Shown here: positions 54,601 to 64,000 of the stretch, one piece after another | Layout of the letters: every line of letters begins with the position of its first letter | How positions within the stretch are numbered: the stretch's first letter is position 1 | Assembly: GCA_020086605.1 (NCBI GenBank) | Contig: JACBWW010000004.1 | Coordinates: 21,588,606-21,652,605, forward strand | Length of the DNA stretch: 64,000 bases | From: Lanius collurio | Lineage: Eukaryota > Chordata > Aves > Passeriformes > Laniidae | Reading direction: 5' to 3' | Notes under the pieces: generated by a model | The model's input: only the letters and a program-made list of their open reading frames with translations | What the model was told of the DNA's origin: nothing | Database searches by the model: none | Translations under genes and position numbers: made by a program

Positions 54601-57600
54601 CTTCCACTAGAAACAAGTAAAGGAGAAGAGAATCAAGGCCAGTTGCATATGCCATTTGACAACTTCAAAGTACAACCCACTACAATAATATATACAATAC
54701 TCCAATTGCATACATTGGACACCAAAACCAGTTTTTAAAGTGGTTATGTAAGTAAAAATAACAGATTCTCAGAATACAAGAATTCATGGTCTCTGTTATC
54801 TGTCTATAATATTTAAATCTGCCCAATAATAAACTTCCCCTGTTTTTAAATAATGAAAGACATTAGAAAAAAATACTGGTGTGTTGCTTTTAGTATTACA
54901 GCCCATGCACCATACTCATGAAATACCGAGTTGATAAAAGACACTGAGGAAAAGAAAATTATCTACTTACAACTATAATATTTCTCTGCACTAATCACAA
55001 AGATGCCAAAACACTTCATCTGTATATTCCTTTTATATCAAAGTATTAATCTAAACTTGGTAGTCATAGCAGCCTGATTGGATGGCCACAAGTTACAAGT
55101 CTGAAGTAAAAATGAAAACACTGTTAACCATTCTCTAAACTTTACTCTGTTCTGTTGCCCATTTCACAAATTCATCTCCATATGAAAAGACTGACCAGGA
55201 TATAATTTTTCTCAGCTGTGGTGTTTAGTCCACCCGCCAGGTCTGAGACCAGCATCATTATAAAACTCCCTGTGAAGCAGTATTCCCAGAATCCCAAATT
55301 TGATCAATACTAAAAATCTTCACCAAGTTTTCAGTTTTTAAATGAAAATCACTTTTCTGTGTACTGAAGAGTGTTTGTTTAGAATGATTGCAAAAGCTGT
55401 AAAATTATATGCAACTGAGTGGGAAATGATCCTGGAAGTGTGTGATGTTTAATTACATATCAAGAGGAAATTACACTGGGGTTTTTTTTCCCTTTATACA
55501 AAGGTCTGTTTAACCACTTCAAATTCTTTTCCTGAGCCACCTACTATTTCTGTGACTTTCAGTTTACTTTGTTAAATGTGTTTTTACCTCTTCCTCCAAA
55601 ACTCTTCAAATCCTGACTGTTTCTATCATTAACCCATTCACAAGTCTATTTTAGAGTTAACACATTCTTCCCAAGACTGCTTTTTACCTGGAACAACTAA
55701 GTCGGATTTCAATGTTCTATGTATTAAGTTCAGTGTCTTAACATGCTTAGTTTTCTGGAGTTGGAATGGAAAATAAGAAATGTTTTTCAGTAATAAAGCA
55801 ATTATTCTGGAAATAAACATGTCCAGAAGTAAAAACTATATAGATATACATGCAGAGTATACCATTATTCTTTTGACCTACCAGCCTTTAAGTTCTGATG
55901 TTATACTCTTAAGCTTTTACCAAAACAACCCACAAAATTTAATTTAAACATTTACTTGCAGAACAAACATATGCAGATCTCAAAAATTATATACAAATGC
56001 ATGCTGGGAGCAGAACTTGCAACTGACCCTAAGAATATTATTCCATACAATAATATGGTAATAATATGGCTCAGTGAAGGAGAATGTGTACTATGGGTAA
56101 ATGTTATTAAGATTTGTATGCTTGTAAAGGACATCAGTTACAAGACTAATTTGCAGGCTCTTCAGAAAGCAACAAATTTTTCCACCAAACTATGAGTTAA
56201 ATAGATCAGGGTAGTATTTGGGCATTTACACTCACAGCCACTAGATAAGAAAGTACATCATGGGTTTTTTTGATATGACTCTTTACTGTTTATGGAAAGC
56301 AATACTCTTTCAAGTAGTCTTTTTGTGATGCAAAAGTGACACAATTTAAGAAATCACATACAAAACAAGTGGTCTCAGATATTTTTAGAAGGTGAAAAAA
56401 TGAAAAATATACACATATATGAAGACATTTGTCCTGTTTTCCAGATATTTTAGATATTTTAGAATATTAATTACTATTTCCATCAAAAGAAAACACATAC
56501 TCTAGCTAAGTTTCTCAAGATTCAGGAAAGTTGTGTATTGTATGTCTCATGTACCAATCATAATGTTGGATCAGCACTTGTTGGAATGTGTCATTTTTAA
56601 AAGCTCTTCTCAATGGAGTAAGAAGACAAAACTTTATATCCTTCAATTTAAACCAAATACAGTCATCAATCTTCATTTGTGAAAATGACAGAATAATAGT
56701 TTTAGTAAACATTTAGAGAACTTGCTGTTTTCTTAAGATTTTACAGAGAATGCAATATATTAGAAAAGCTTAGGTATCACAAATGTTTAAGATCAATCCT
56801 AAGTCTTCTATAGCAATCACTATAAACCACTAGGAAACTTACATACCATAAAATGAAAAATCTGATTTCTTGACTACAAATGTTGACAATATATTTCTAG
56901 AATTCAGAACATCCCTTTCCCCCTCTCACTCTTCACTGCTCTCATTAAAAATGCCACAGTGCTATGAAAACATGTTTTTAAAAGTCCTAAGGGAAAAGTT
57001 TCCTGGGGTCTTTGAAATTCCTTCTTTTCCTATTTCTTTACAGATTTCTAACACCAACACCGTTCCTGTAGTTTCTCAAAAAAGGCAAAAATAAAAATAC
57101 CCTCTAGGTATAATCTTTAGATTTTCTATTACACTTCTCAGGTTCTTTTTGGTTTTTGAAACAAATGTAAACTGAAATGTGCAGCTATATTATCAGCTAT
57201 ATTTTAGTTTTAGTTAACTTTTTAGTGTGAAGTAGACGGTATTCAACCACTCTACTGCACATACTTACAAGAATCCTATAGGAAAGTAATTTAATCACTC
57301 TGTTAACCTGAAAATATTTTTAGTTTCATCTTATTTTTGTTCCACTTTTTAAAAATTTAATTGTAGACACAAACAAACAAAACCAAACAAAAAAACCCAC
57401 ATTACTTCAATTTCCTATCTCTATGATAAAAAGCACAGGGCAAGGAGATATCACCTATCTATATGAAAAATGTACTGCAATATAAACCCTTTCTCCATTT
57501 CTCTCTTTTCCAGCAAATATTTGAATATAACAATTCCCAGCTAGGGATTCCAAAATTTTTGCAGCAAAATCAGGCTGGATTTTAAAATACTTTTTGCATT

Positions 57601-58529
57601 ATAATTTTGATTGAGCAGTTAAACTCTTGGGCATGGATCTGGCAAGATGTTCAGAGATGTGGGATCAAATTAGCAGAGGGATCATAGCAGAGTAAAAACT
57701 TATCTTTGAGCTAGTTTGTTTAGTTTAAGAGATCCTCCATTATGAAATCAAGCGTTGCTCCACCACCTACTTCATGAAGGAAGAGCCATATGGCCCAGGA
57801 GCACTTTCCATCATGCCAGTGATAAGAGATATCAGTTCAAATTCTTTCTCCTGCATATATGTATTTTCCTGTATTTTTGTTTCATTTTTGTCCTTGGCTC
57901 TTCTGCCATCTCTAAGACCATTCTTGCTATGCAGAATTACAGTAAGAAATCACCAGAACTTTTCATGCAATTGTAGCCAGGAGTCACTCTACAAACTACT
58001 CTCTAGGAAGTATTGAATACCAATGGTAAGAATTGTCTAACATCAGAACCAGAAAATGCACTCAGCACAGCTGTCTCTGTTGTTTCCTGAAACAGAAACC
58101 ATGAATTTTTCTAAACATTTCAGCTGAATGTGTAGCAAGATATTGAATTATTGGATTGCTCTCCTGCATATTCTTTGCTTAGGAAACAACTCTGCTTATG
58201 ACTGATGGTGATGAAAGGTCATGGACCCTAAGCTAGAAGTTTCTATTGTGTGTAGAATCTCTACACTGCTTGCACCAATTCGAATAAATATGGTCTGTAT
58301 TTAAAATGCTCTTACAAATACTAAGTTTGGCAACCGGTAAGTACTATAGCCCTCTTTAATAATCAATATCCACAAAATGATCACAGGTGTCAATAACTTA
58401 CCATTAAAGTACTTGCATTCAACACAAGAACTATTATGGACGACTTAAACTTGGAGCAAAAAGATTTGTGGAAAGGCATATGACCTTCTTCCTACTACAA
58501 TGGCCATCCCCTAATTAAGCAATGCATCT

Positions 58530-58700
58530 GATAGTCATTAACAGGAATGAGATAATGAATCACTTTCTCTCTTCTTTGTTAATTTGCTGTAACCAAGCGG
58601 CTAATGGATGTCAGAGCTGAGTGATTGCACTGATTATAGTGATTTATAGTTGCAACAAAACAATTTAAAAGCATTCTGATTATTCATGTTAAAGATGCTT
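58530..58700. promoter_or_regulatory. Candidate conserved non-coding element near an AKAP6 donor
   Basis: Unique-looking sequence with TTAATTTGCTGTAACCAAG, CGGCTAATGGATGTCAG and GATTGCACTGATTATAGTG, about 250-420 bases inside the giant intron from the second exon's donor. There is no simple-repeat character. It could be a splicing or enhancer element. This is a judgement by eye only. Confidence 0.25.
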
Positions 58701-58952
58701 TATGTTTTGTTTACTAAATGTTTTATGTTCCCCCTCGTGCCCCTCTACACACAATGAGACAGGTCTTGCTGGAAAACTTGGAAGTTCTAAGATTTTTCAT
58801 TGTTTCAGAGTGAGGCATTTCATTTTGTTTATAAAAAAAAAAGTTTACCCAGTAGAAATGAAAAGCCTTAGGGTGGAAAGAAAACTTCAGTGGTGCCTAG
58901 TTCAAAAGAGGACGGAAATAAGAGGAAATAAGGCAAACTTCAAGCCACTTAC

Positions 58953-59116
58953 CTTAGGGCTCCCGGTCCCTTCCTCATTCTCTGCAGACACATCAGTAGC
59001 CAGTATCTCTGCTTTGATGATATCCAGAGCCCTAAGAATCCAGCTGTGTTGCCGTTTGATTTGTCTCTGTAGTTCCTTCCATTGACTTGCAATCATCTGC
59101 AGCATGTCCTTCAGTC
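58953..59116 (-). CDS. AKAP6: AKAP6 internal coding exon (second visible, spectrin-like repeat)
   Basis: Seen: 164 bases on the minus strand, two bases completing the split glycine and then exactly 54 codons, ending in phase 0 at the consensus donor CCTAAG|GTAAGT. The peptide includes ASQWKELQRQIKRQHSW and IIKAEILATDVS, then an acidic stretch AENEEGTGSPK. The heptad-like helix with the SQWKELQRQ pattern is typical of spectrin-like repeats, and the string matches the vertebrate AKAP6 sequence I remember. This is the clearest evidence for the gene. The acceptor is a tandem GAGAAG. I chose the second AG because it restores a Gly-Leu-Lys junction. The first AG would add one glutamate. Inference: this exon contributes to the nuclear-envelope targeting region. 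The frame runs on upstream beyond the acceptor, so an ab initio caller may extend it wrongly. Confidence 0.94.
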
Positions 59117-59123
59117 CTTCTCC
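59114..59123 (-). promoter_or_regulatory. AKAP6: Tandem NAGNAG splice acceptor of an AKAP6 exon
   Basis: Reading the minus strand, the intron ends TTTTGGAGAAG before GACTGAAG. Two AG dinucleotides lie three bases apart (GAG, AAG). Use of the downstream AG gives Ser-Gly-Leu-Lys across the junction; use of the upstream AG gives Ser-Glu-Gly-Leu-Lys. Both keep the frame. Tandem acceptors of this type are known to yield one-residue variants, but a GAG upstream site is usually weak, so the downstream site is the likely main one. Confidence 0.6.
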
Positions 59124-60369
59124 AAAATGAAGGGGGAGAAAGAGGAAGATGCAAACTCAACAGCATCTTTAAATATTATCCTTTATTCAAATAATTAGCA
59201 GGGTATTTAAAATAATAAATGCAACAAGAGTTTTCATGTGTTTAGTCAGCTTTACCATTGCTCATCCTGCAAAACAATGCTATAGTGACAAATATTTCTC
59301 TTAGCCATCATGTTAAATTTTGATTCAGTTTCAGCTGACAATTTCAAGAGAAAAATTCCACATAAAATGTCATTTCTTTACAGTTGGGAACACTGGTAAT
59401 CTCCCCTTCTAATATCCAGTCTTTGCCTTGAAACATTTTGTAATCCTCCAAAGACAATTTCCTTACCTCCAACTCATTTAAATATTTCCTGCAGTTTACA
59501 CATTACTGTTTTCTACATCTAAGATGGCATGCACGACCCTCCTTTGCTATGGCCTCTCTGTCTTTTTGGAACTATACATAGAAGTTAGTAATTTCCTATA
59601 GTTTTCACATTACACAGATCTGTCTGATGCTGCAAAACAATAGAGGCACACATATAACATGATTGGAAAACAGTATAGCAAAGAATAACTTCAACCTGGA
59701 TGAAAAGCATGTTAAGTAAGCCAAAATTAAGATGGCATTCCATAGCAGTATATGCTGATTAAAACCTATTAGTAGGCAAGTCATGCAAACATCTAAAAAT
59801 ATAGGAGGTGTTGGGGATAAAGGAAAATCAGTATAACTCTCTCCCTCCTCTCAATTTAAGGCCTCTGAAGAAAAAGACAGGCCTAACTAAAGGAAAAAGA
59901 TATTTTTAATTTTAATCTAGTCCTCATAAATATATTTAAATCAATGTGAGAATTAGTTTAAGTGGTAAAATAAAGCTTTAACAATGCAATTATTCATGTG
60001 GAGTATGTAAATACATATATATATATATATTTGAAATCCTAGTTCATTATCTTAATGTTATTTCCATAGCACCTACATCAAAGAATATGTCAGTGTGAAG
60101 TTTTCAGTGATGTGATTTCAATTGAAACTCAGCTGAACAGCAAGACCAAAATAAAATGAACAGACTATTTGCAGGCAGTATTTCATTTTATAAGTATCAC
60201 TGCATTGTATGCAGTATATGAAACATTTATAAATCTTGAAGGTCAATCTGATAATGTAAATATTAATAATACATAAGGAAGTGAATATATGCAGTAATTT
60301 ACAGCAATGCTTCTTCATTCTTTAATAGTCTGGAGACATAAAGACTTGCAATATTTCAGAAGGATTTAC
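59117..60369 (-). other. AKAP6: AKAP6 intron of about 1.25 kb between first and second visible exons
   Basis: It is bounded by GT (in GTAAAT) at 60369-60368 and by the tandem AG at the other end, read on the minus strand. It contains one AT dinucleotide run at 60015-60031 and otherwise AT-rich unique sequence. It is a phase-1 intron, splitting the glycine codon after its first base. Confidence 0.85.
60015..60031. repeat. Short (AT)n run
   Basis: About 8.5 AT units inside the 1.25-kb AKAP6 intron. Confidence 0.9.
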
Positions 60370-60466
60370 CTGATTTGTGAGATACAATAAGCTCAAGAAG
60401 TTGGCGTCCTTCCTCTACCACTGCTTCTTTTAAAGCACAGTGGCTATCTACATTCAACTTAAAACT
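60370..60466 (-). CDS. AKAP6: AKAP6 internal coding exon (first of three visible)
   Basis: Seen: the minus strand has a strong pyrimidine tract ending in TTTTTGCAG, then 97 bases that stay open in one frame, then TCAG|GTAAAT as donor. The exon starts in phase 0 and gives 32 codons plus one base. It begins SFKLNVDSHC and ends ELIVSHKS, with the last codon split (G|GA, glycine) into the next exon. Known: AKAP6 (mAKAP) is a large scaffold at the nuclear envelope of heart muscle cells and neurons. It anchors PKA, phosphodiesterase PDE4D3, calcineurin and MEF2, and its spectrin-like repeats bind nesprin-1alpha. Inference: this exon lies just before or at the start of the spectrin-like region, identified from its join to the next two exons. 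The gene's earlier exons lie beyond position 64000. No stop or frameshift is seen. Confidence 0.88.
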
Positions 60467-62568
60467 CTGCAAAAATAAAAGAAAAGGGGGGAAAAAGAGA
60501 GAGGGGAAAAAACCTCAGCATCAGGCACTGGAGAGGCAGTTATCATAAAACACACATTAAAAATTACTAGCTGGTTTTCATCAAGAACCACACCCCAATT
60601 CACCCAATAGCCAAACTAATTTGTGATACTAAAAGCTACTGATATTTTGGGTCTTGGCTCAAAATGTTTCCATTAGATCAGCAAAGTGCATCTGTGTTGA
60701 AACAGCTGACAAATCTAGACATTCATTAGGTTTTATGAAAAGTCACAACCCGTAGGCTATATCTGGAGTAACAGTGTTCTATAAAATACACTAAATTTAT
60801 GCCACCACATATGAGCTCTTTTTTCTTCAGAGTTCTTTGAAATGTTGGTGATAGCACTATTTATGAAACCATAAAAAAATTACAGCATTGAATATATTGG
60901 CCTTATGTGCACTTATACAAATCTATTAATATTGTGTTCCTGAGTTAACTATCATATCCATTTTCAAAGAACAAATCAGTCTGCTTTAGATCTCTGCGTT
61001 CTTAATTTGTAAAGCAAGTATTTTTCAGCCTTTTTTTTTCTGTAACATCTTTAGTAGTTTGCAAAGAATCTCTGCCTTAACAGCCAATAAAATAATTTAT
61101 TTATTTTTTTACTATTATTTTTACAAATTGCATTAAGATCTAGTAATAAAGGAACCATGATATACTATATGTTATGCCATTTAATACACCAATGATAACT
61201 CAGATGAAATTTTTAATCATGTGCCAGACCTTCTCACAATACTTGCCTCTAAGAAAGAGAAACAAAATACAATAGAGAAAAGGATTCTTGCTGTATTTAA
61301 TCATAAATTGTGTGCAGACCTAAACACATACAGGCAACACATTTTCTCTTTGAAACATCTATGGAATAAATGGAAACAGTATTTCACCACTTGGGAAAAA
61401 AGAGCTTTTCCTTCTCTTGGGAATAAGTTAACCGGCAGAGATGAAAGGAGACTTTGCAAGTGCACATTCATAGCTTCTGGTTTTTATAAAATTTTATACT
61501 TCTTCAAATGGTAGTGAGCATGTTAGTAGTGGAATGATATACACCACAGAATACACAAAAGCCCTCAATTCTTAGGGAAGCAACCATTTTCTCTCTTTCC
61601 TAGCCCTTGCAATCAGGTTGATTGGCATAGCAAAAAATAATATTGCCAGAACGGTAATAAAATTAGGTACTTCTACTGTACTTCTTCTGTATTTGGCATG
61701 GTTAAAAGAGGCAGGTTGCTCAGACAGAGTCTTAACAGTCTTTCAGGCAGCATTGTACCTGACAGTGACAGAACATTTTTGAGAATTTTCCATTGGAATA
61801 AAGAGCAATAAACACAAATTTTGCTACCTTCAGCATTTTGACTAGGCCAAGTCTCCTAGTAGGAACATCTGAATACACTGCTTTATACCATCTCTTGAAC
61901 AACTGGGCCAGTCAAGAGAAGTTAAAAAGGAAAAAAAATGCCTAGTTTATGTCTGTCCTTTTCTTAAATCTAGAGTTTTATGAAACCAAATCTAGAAGTT
62001 CTTTTTCTTTCAAAAGAGAGGGTCTGAACAAGCACTGACAATATTTAATTTACTGTTTACTTAAAACAGGCTTGTACTGAATAGTTTGTAATCATGCACT
62101 TCACAGGAAATGCACTATGCGTGTGCCTCACACAGCAAAAGAGAACCTAAAGGACCTGAGAGTAGGTTGTGTAATTTCATATAATTGAAGTTGAGTATAG
62201 ATGCAGCTGGATGTGGCAGTGTCTCGAGATGATGTGGATGTGTTTGATAGGAAAATTGGAAAAGATGAGGTATTCTCTTTCATTAGGAAAAAAAAAGAGA
62301 CTTGCTGCCCTAGAAGAGATTCATTTAACATAACACACCAGATACTACAATGCAGCTTGATTTTCAGGTGCACCTATTAACCAGTAATAATGTTAAACTG
62401 AAGAAGCAAAATATGATGAATAAAGATAGGGCCAAACTTTTAGTTTATAACTAGAAATATTCTCCTTGTGCAAAATTCTTGTTTTATGGATAAATTATGA
62501 GTGGCACAAATGCCATGAACATACATGAAATTTAGCAAAAATAAACTTTTCCCAGCAAAGAGGCAGCT
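60467..62568 (-). other. AKAP6: AKAP6 intron upstream of first visible exon (proximal part)
   Basis: This is intronic by position. Next to the acceptor there is a long pyrimidine tract on the minus strand (purines AAAAGGGGGGAAAAAGAGAG on the plus strand). The rest is AT-rich unique-looking sequence with short A and T runs. I see no exon, RNA gene or clear repeat. A plus-strand open frame of 97 codons at 61221-61514 has no recognisable domain and no splice context that would support it. Confidence 0.7.
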
Positions 62569-63150
62569 TGTCATGGTTTAACCCCAGCCAGAAACTAAGC
62601 ATCACACACTGCCTCTCACTCCCCACTTAGTGGGATAGGGAAAAGAATCAGAAGGTTAGAAGCAAGAAAACTTGTGGGTTAAGATAAAGACAGTTTCATA
62701 GGAAAAGCAAAAGTCCTGCACACACGCAAAGCAAAATGAGAATTCCATTCACCACTTCCCATGGGCAGCCATCCCTAGGAAAGCAGGACTTCATCACACA
62801 TAATGGTGACTTGGGAAGACAAATGCTGTAACTTCAAACATCCCTCCCTTCCTCCTTCTTCCCCCAAATTTAGGTACTGAGTGTGATGTCATATGGTATG
62901 GAATACCCCTTTGGTTACTCAGGGTCAGCTGCCCCAGCTGTGCCTGTATCCAAGTCCTTGTGCACCCCCAGCCTACTTGCTGGTGGGGTAGCACAAGGAA
63001 CAGGAAAAGTCTTGGCTCTGTGCAAGAACTGCTCAGCAGAAACTAAAACATCCCTATATTATCAACACCATTTTCACCACAAATCTATAACATGGCCCCA
63101 TAATACCTACCATGAAGAAAATTAACTTTCTCCAAGCCAAAATCAGCACA
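62569..63150 (+). mobile_element. Solo LTR of an avian endogenous retrovirus
   Basis: Seen: a block of about 580 bp, clearly less AT-rich than its surroundings, that starts TGTCATGGTTTAACCCCAGC and ends CCAAAATCAGCACA, so it has the TG...CA ends of an LTR. Inner landmarks such as GTGGGATAGGGAAAAGAATC, CACCACTTCCCATGGGCAG and GTCATATGGTATGGAATA match a widespread bird LTR family as I remember it. I cannot name the family with certainty. No gag, pol or env sequence and no second LTR is present, so it is a solo LTR left by recombination. Flanks (AGCT before, TATT after) show no target-site duplication. It lies in an AKAP6 intron in antisense orientation. Open frames inside it (about 62794-63125, both strands) are not genes. 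Confidence 0.85.
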
Positions 63151-64000
63151 TATTAAAAGGAGAGAACCATTCCTATAAGTACGAATACAAACAGAAGCGA
63201 AGCTTGTTGATGTAGTGTAGTATGAGTTTTGAATTTAGAATTATATATGTATATATAATTTCTAGTAATTTCCTAAGGAAAACAAAGAACTGGACAAGGA
63301 ACACTGGAAGGAAAGCCCTCAATGTTCAGGGGCTGAAAATGTGACACATGAAAAAGACAAGTGTTGAAGATTTAACAAATATTACATGTATATACAATGG
63401 AGAAATGCAAATTTACACAGCTAAAGATAAAATCAGACCAAATATTTGGAATGGAGGAAGACCTTCAAACACAGAGGTCCTCTCCCATTCTGGATGCTTC
63501 CTGTTCCCTACTGTTTACTTATGGCATTTGGAAAATTGTAACTCTAACAGCGTGTGACCCAGGTACTCTGCTCCCCTCCTCCTCTGATCTTTCCTGATAA
63601 TGAATGAAGCCTTTGCATCTGAAGAGAGGAAAGAAGAGGAGGGAAGTCAATTAATCAAAGCCATTTTTCCAGGCACATTTACAGCTATAGAGCAGTCTAA
63701 ATATCACACATGAGCACGTATACATTATGGAAAATGCATGTGCATTGGCCTGACAGCAGCTTTTTAAACAACACATTAATGTCATCTCTAGAACTACAGT
63801 GTATAAAATGTAGTTTACAAGTTGCAACAAGCAAAATTTCCTTAAGAAGTACTCTTCACTTTTTGTGATCCCTATGTACCTATATGCAACTACCAATTGT
63901 TCTTACTTAGCAAGAAAGGAAAAGCAAAGCAGGAGTCATGCAGTTTTGGAAAAGCAACAGAACTATAATAAATGGAATAAAAACTCCAAGGGTATAAATA
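63151..64000 (-). other. AKAP6: AKAP6 intron, distal part at window edge
   Basis: Intronic by position if AKAP6 continues upstream as expected. It is AT-rich, with a perfect short palindrome (ATTATATATGTATATATAAT) near 63240-63259 and a purine-rich patch near 63615-63650. I see no exon, RNA gene or clear interspersed repeat. Short frames at 63348-63597 and 63651-63896 look like chance. Confidence 0.6.

Larger units (their letters stand above)
44325..58529. other. Intronic stretch with no gene found
   Basis: AT-rich unique-looking sequence apart from the MIR-like fragment and the T tract listed separately. A GC-richer patch at about 50040-50260 holds an open frame of 60 codons on the plus strand with no recognisable domain; I do not call it a gene. 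Confidence 0.55.
4890..58952 (-). other. AKAP6: Giant AKAP6 intron, about 54 kb
   Basis: It runs from the donor AAG|GTAAGT after the second visible exon to the acceptor TTTTTCTAG| before the third. It is a phase-0 intron. All the repeats and candidate elements between these points lie inside it. I searched both strands for further exons with plausible splice sites and recognisable protein and found none I could support, though very short or alternative exons cannot be excluded by eye. The 352-base gap also lies inside it, so the true length is uncertain. Confidence 0.8.

Noticed and set aside
58702..59085. Plus-strand open frame of 127 codons, the longest frame without Ns
   Set aside because: Much of it runs antisense over the well-supported AKAP6 exon at 58953-59116; openness is a shadow of that exon's codon use, and the peptide shows no recognisable domain.
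58902..59105. Minus-strand frame starting at an internal Met as a separate small gene
   Set aside because: The sequence is the AKAP6 exon itself; the Met is internal and the frame runs past a consensus donor into the intron.
62794..63125. Two overlapping open frames on opposite strands
   Set aside because: Both lie inside the solo LTR and code for nothing recognisable.
63240..63259. AT palindrome as a structured RNA or cruciform
   Set aside because: Short AT-only palindromes are common in AT-rich DNA.
1..64000. CRISPR arrays, bacterial operons, phage or a new defence system
   Set aside because: There are no regularly spaced repeats and no dense coding; exon structure and avian repeats show animal nuclear DNA.

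Overview
The window looks like vertebrate, most likely bird, nuclear DNA. It is AT-rich, has almost no long open frames, and carries an avian-type retroviral solo LTR and a CR1-like fragment. I find one supported gene, on the minus strand: part of AKAP6 (mAKAP, A-kinase anchoring protein 6). Three consecutive internal coding exons are visible, in transcript order 60466-60370, 59116-58953 and 4889-4741. Their splice phases agree with each other, all three have AG/GT borders, and the joined reading frame (about 136 codons) matches what I remember of the AKAP6 spectrin-repeat region. The start codon, the stop codon and most of the protein lie outside the window.

Layout: 60467-64000 is the intron upstream of the first visible exon and contains a nearly complete solo LTR (62569-63150, opposite strand to the gene). 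The next intron is about 1.25 kb (59117-60369). A very large intron of about 54 kb (4890-58952) fills most of the window. Positions 1-4740 are the start of the following intron. The 54-kb intron holds microsatellites, a CR1-like fragment (10036-10140), two old MIR/amniote-SINE-like fragments (40051-40156 and 45635-45738), a probable decayed LTR-like block (17040-17880), an assembly gap of 352 Ns (43833-44184) flanked by an exact 140-bp direct repeat, and a few stretches whose composition resembles conserved non-coding elements (about 13.2, 19.4, 24.3 and 58.6 kb).

The short open frames elsewhere (60-127 codons) look like chance frames. None has a recognisable domain, splice structure or homology that I can name. 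I found no RNA gene I would stand behind, no CRISPR array, no operon and no new biological system. The most useful observations are the AKAP6 exon set with its giant intron, a tandem NAGNAG acceptor that could add one glutamate, the likely false duplication at the assembly gap, and several intronic segments that deserve a conservation check.
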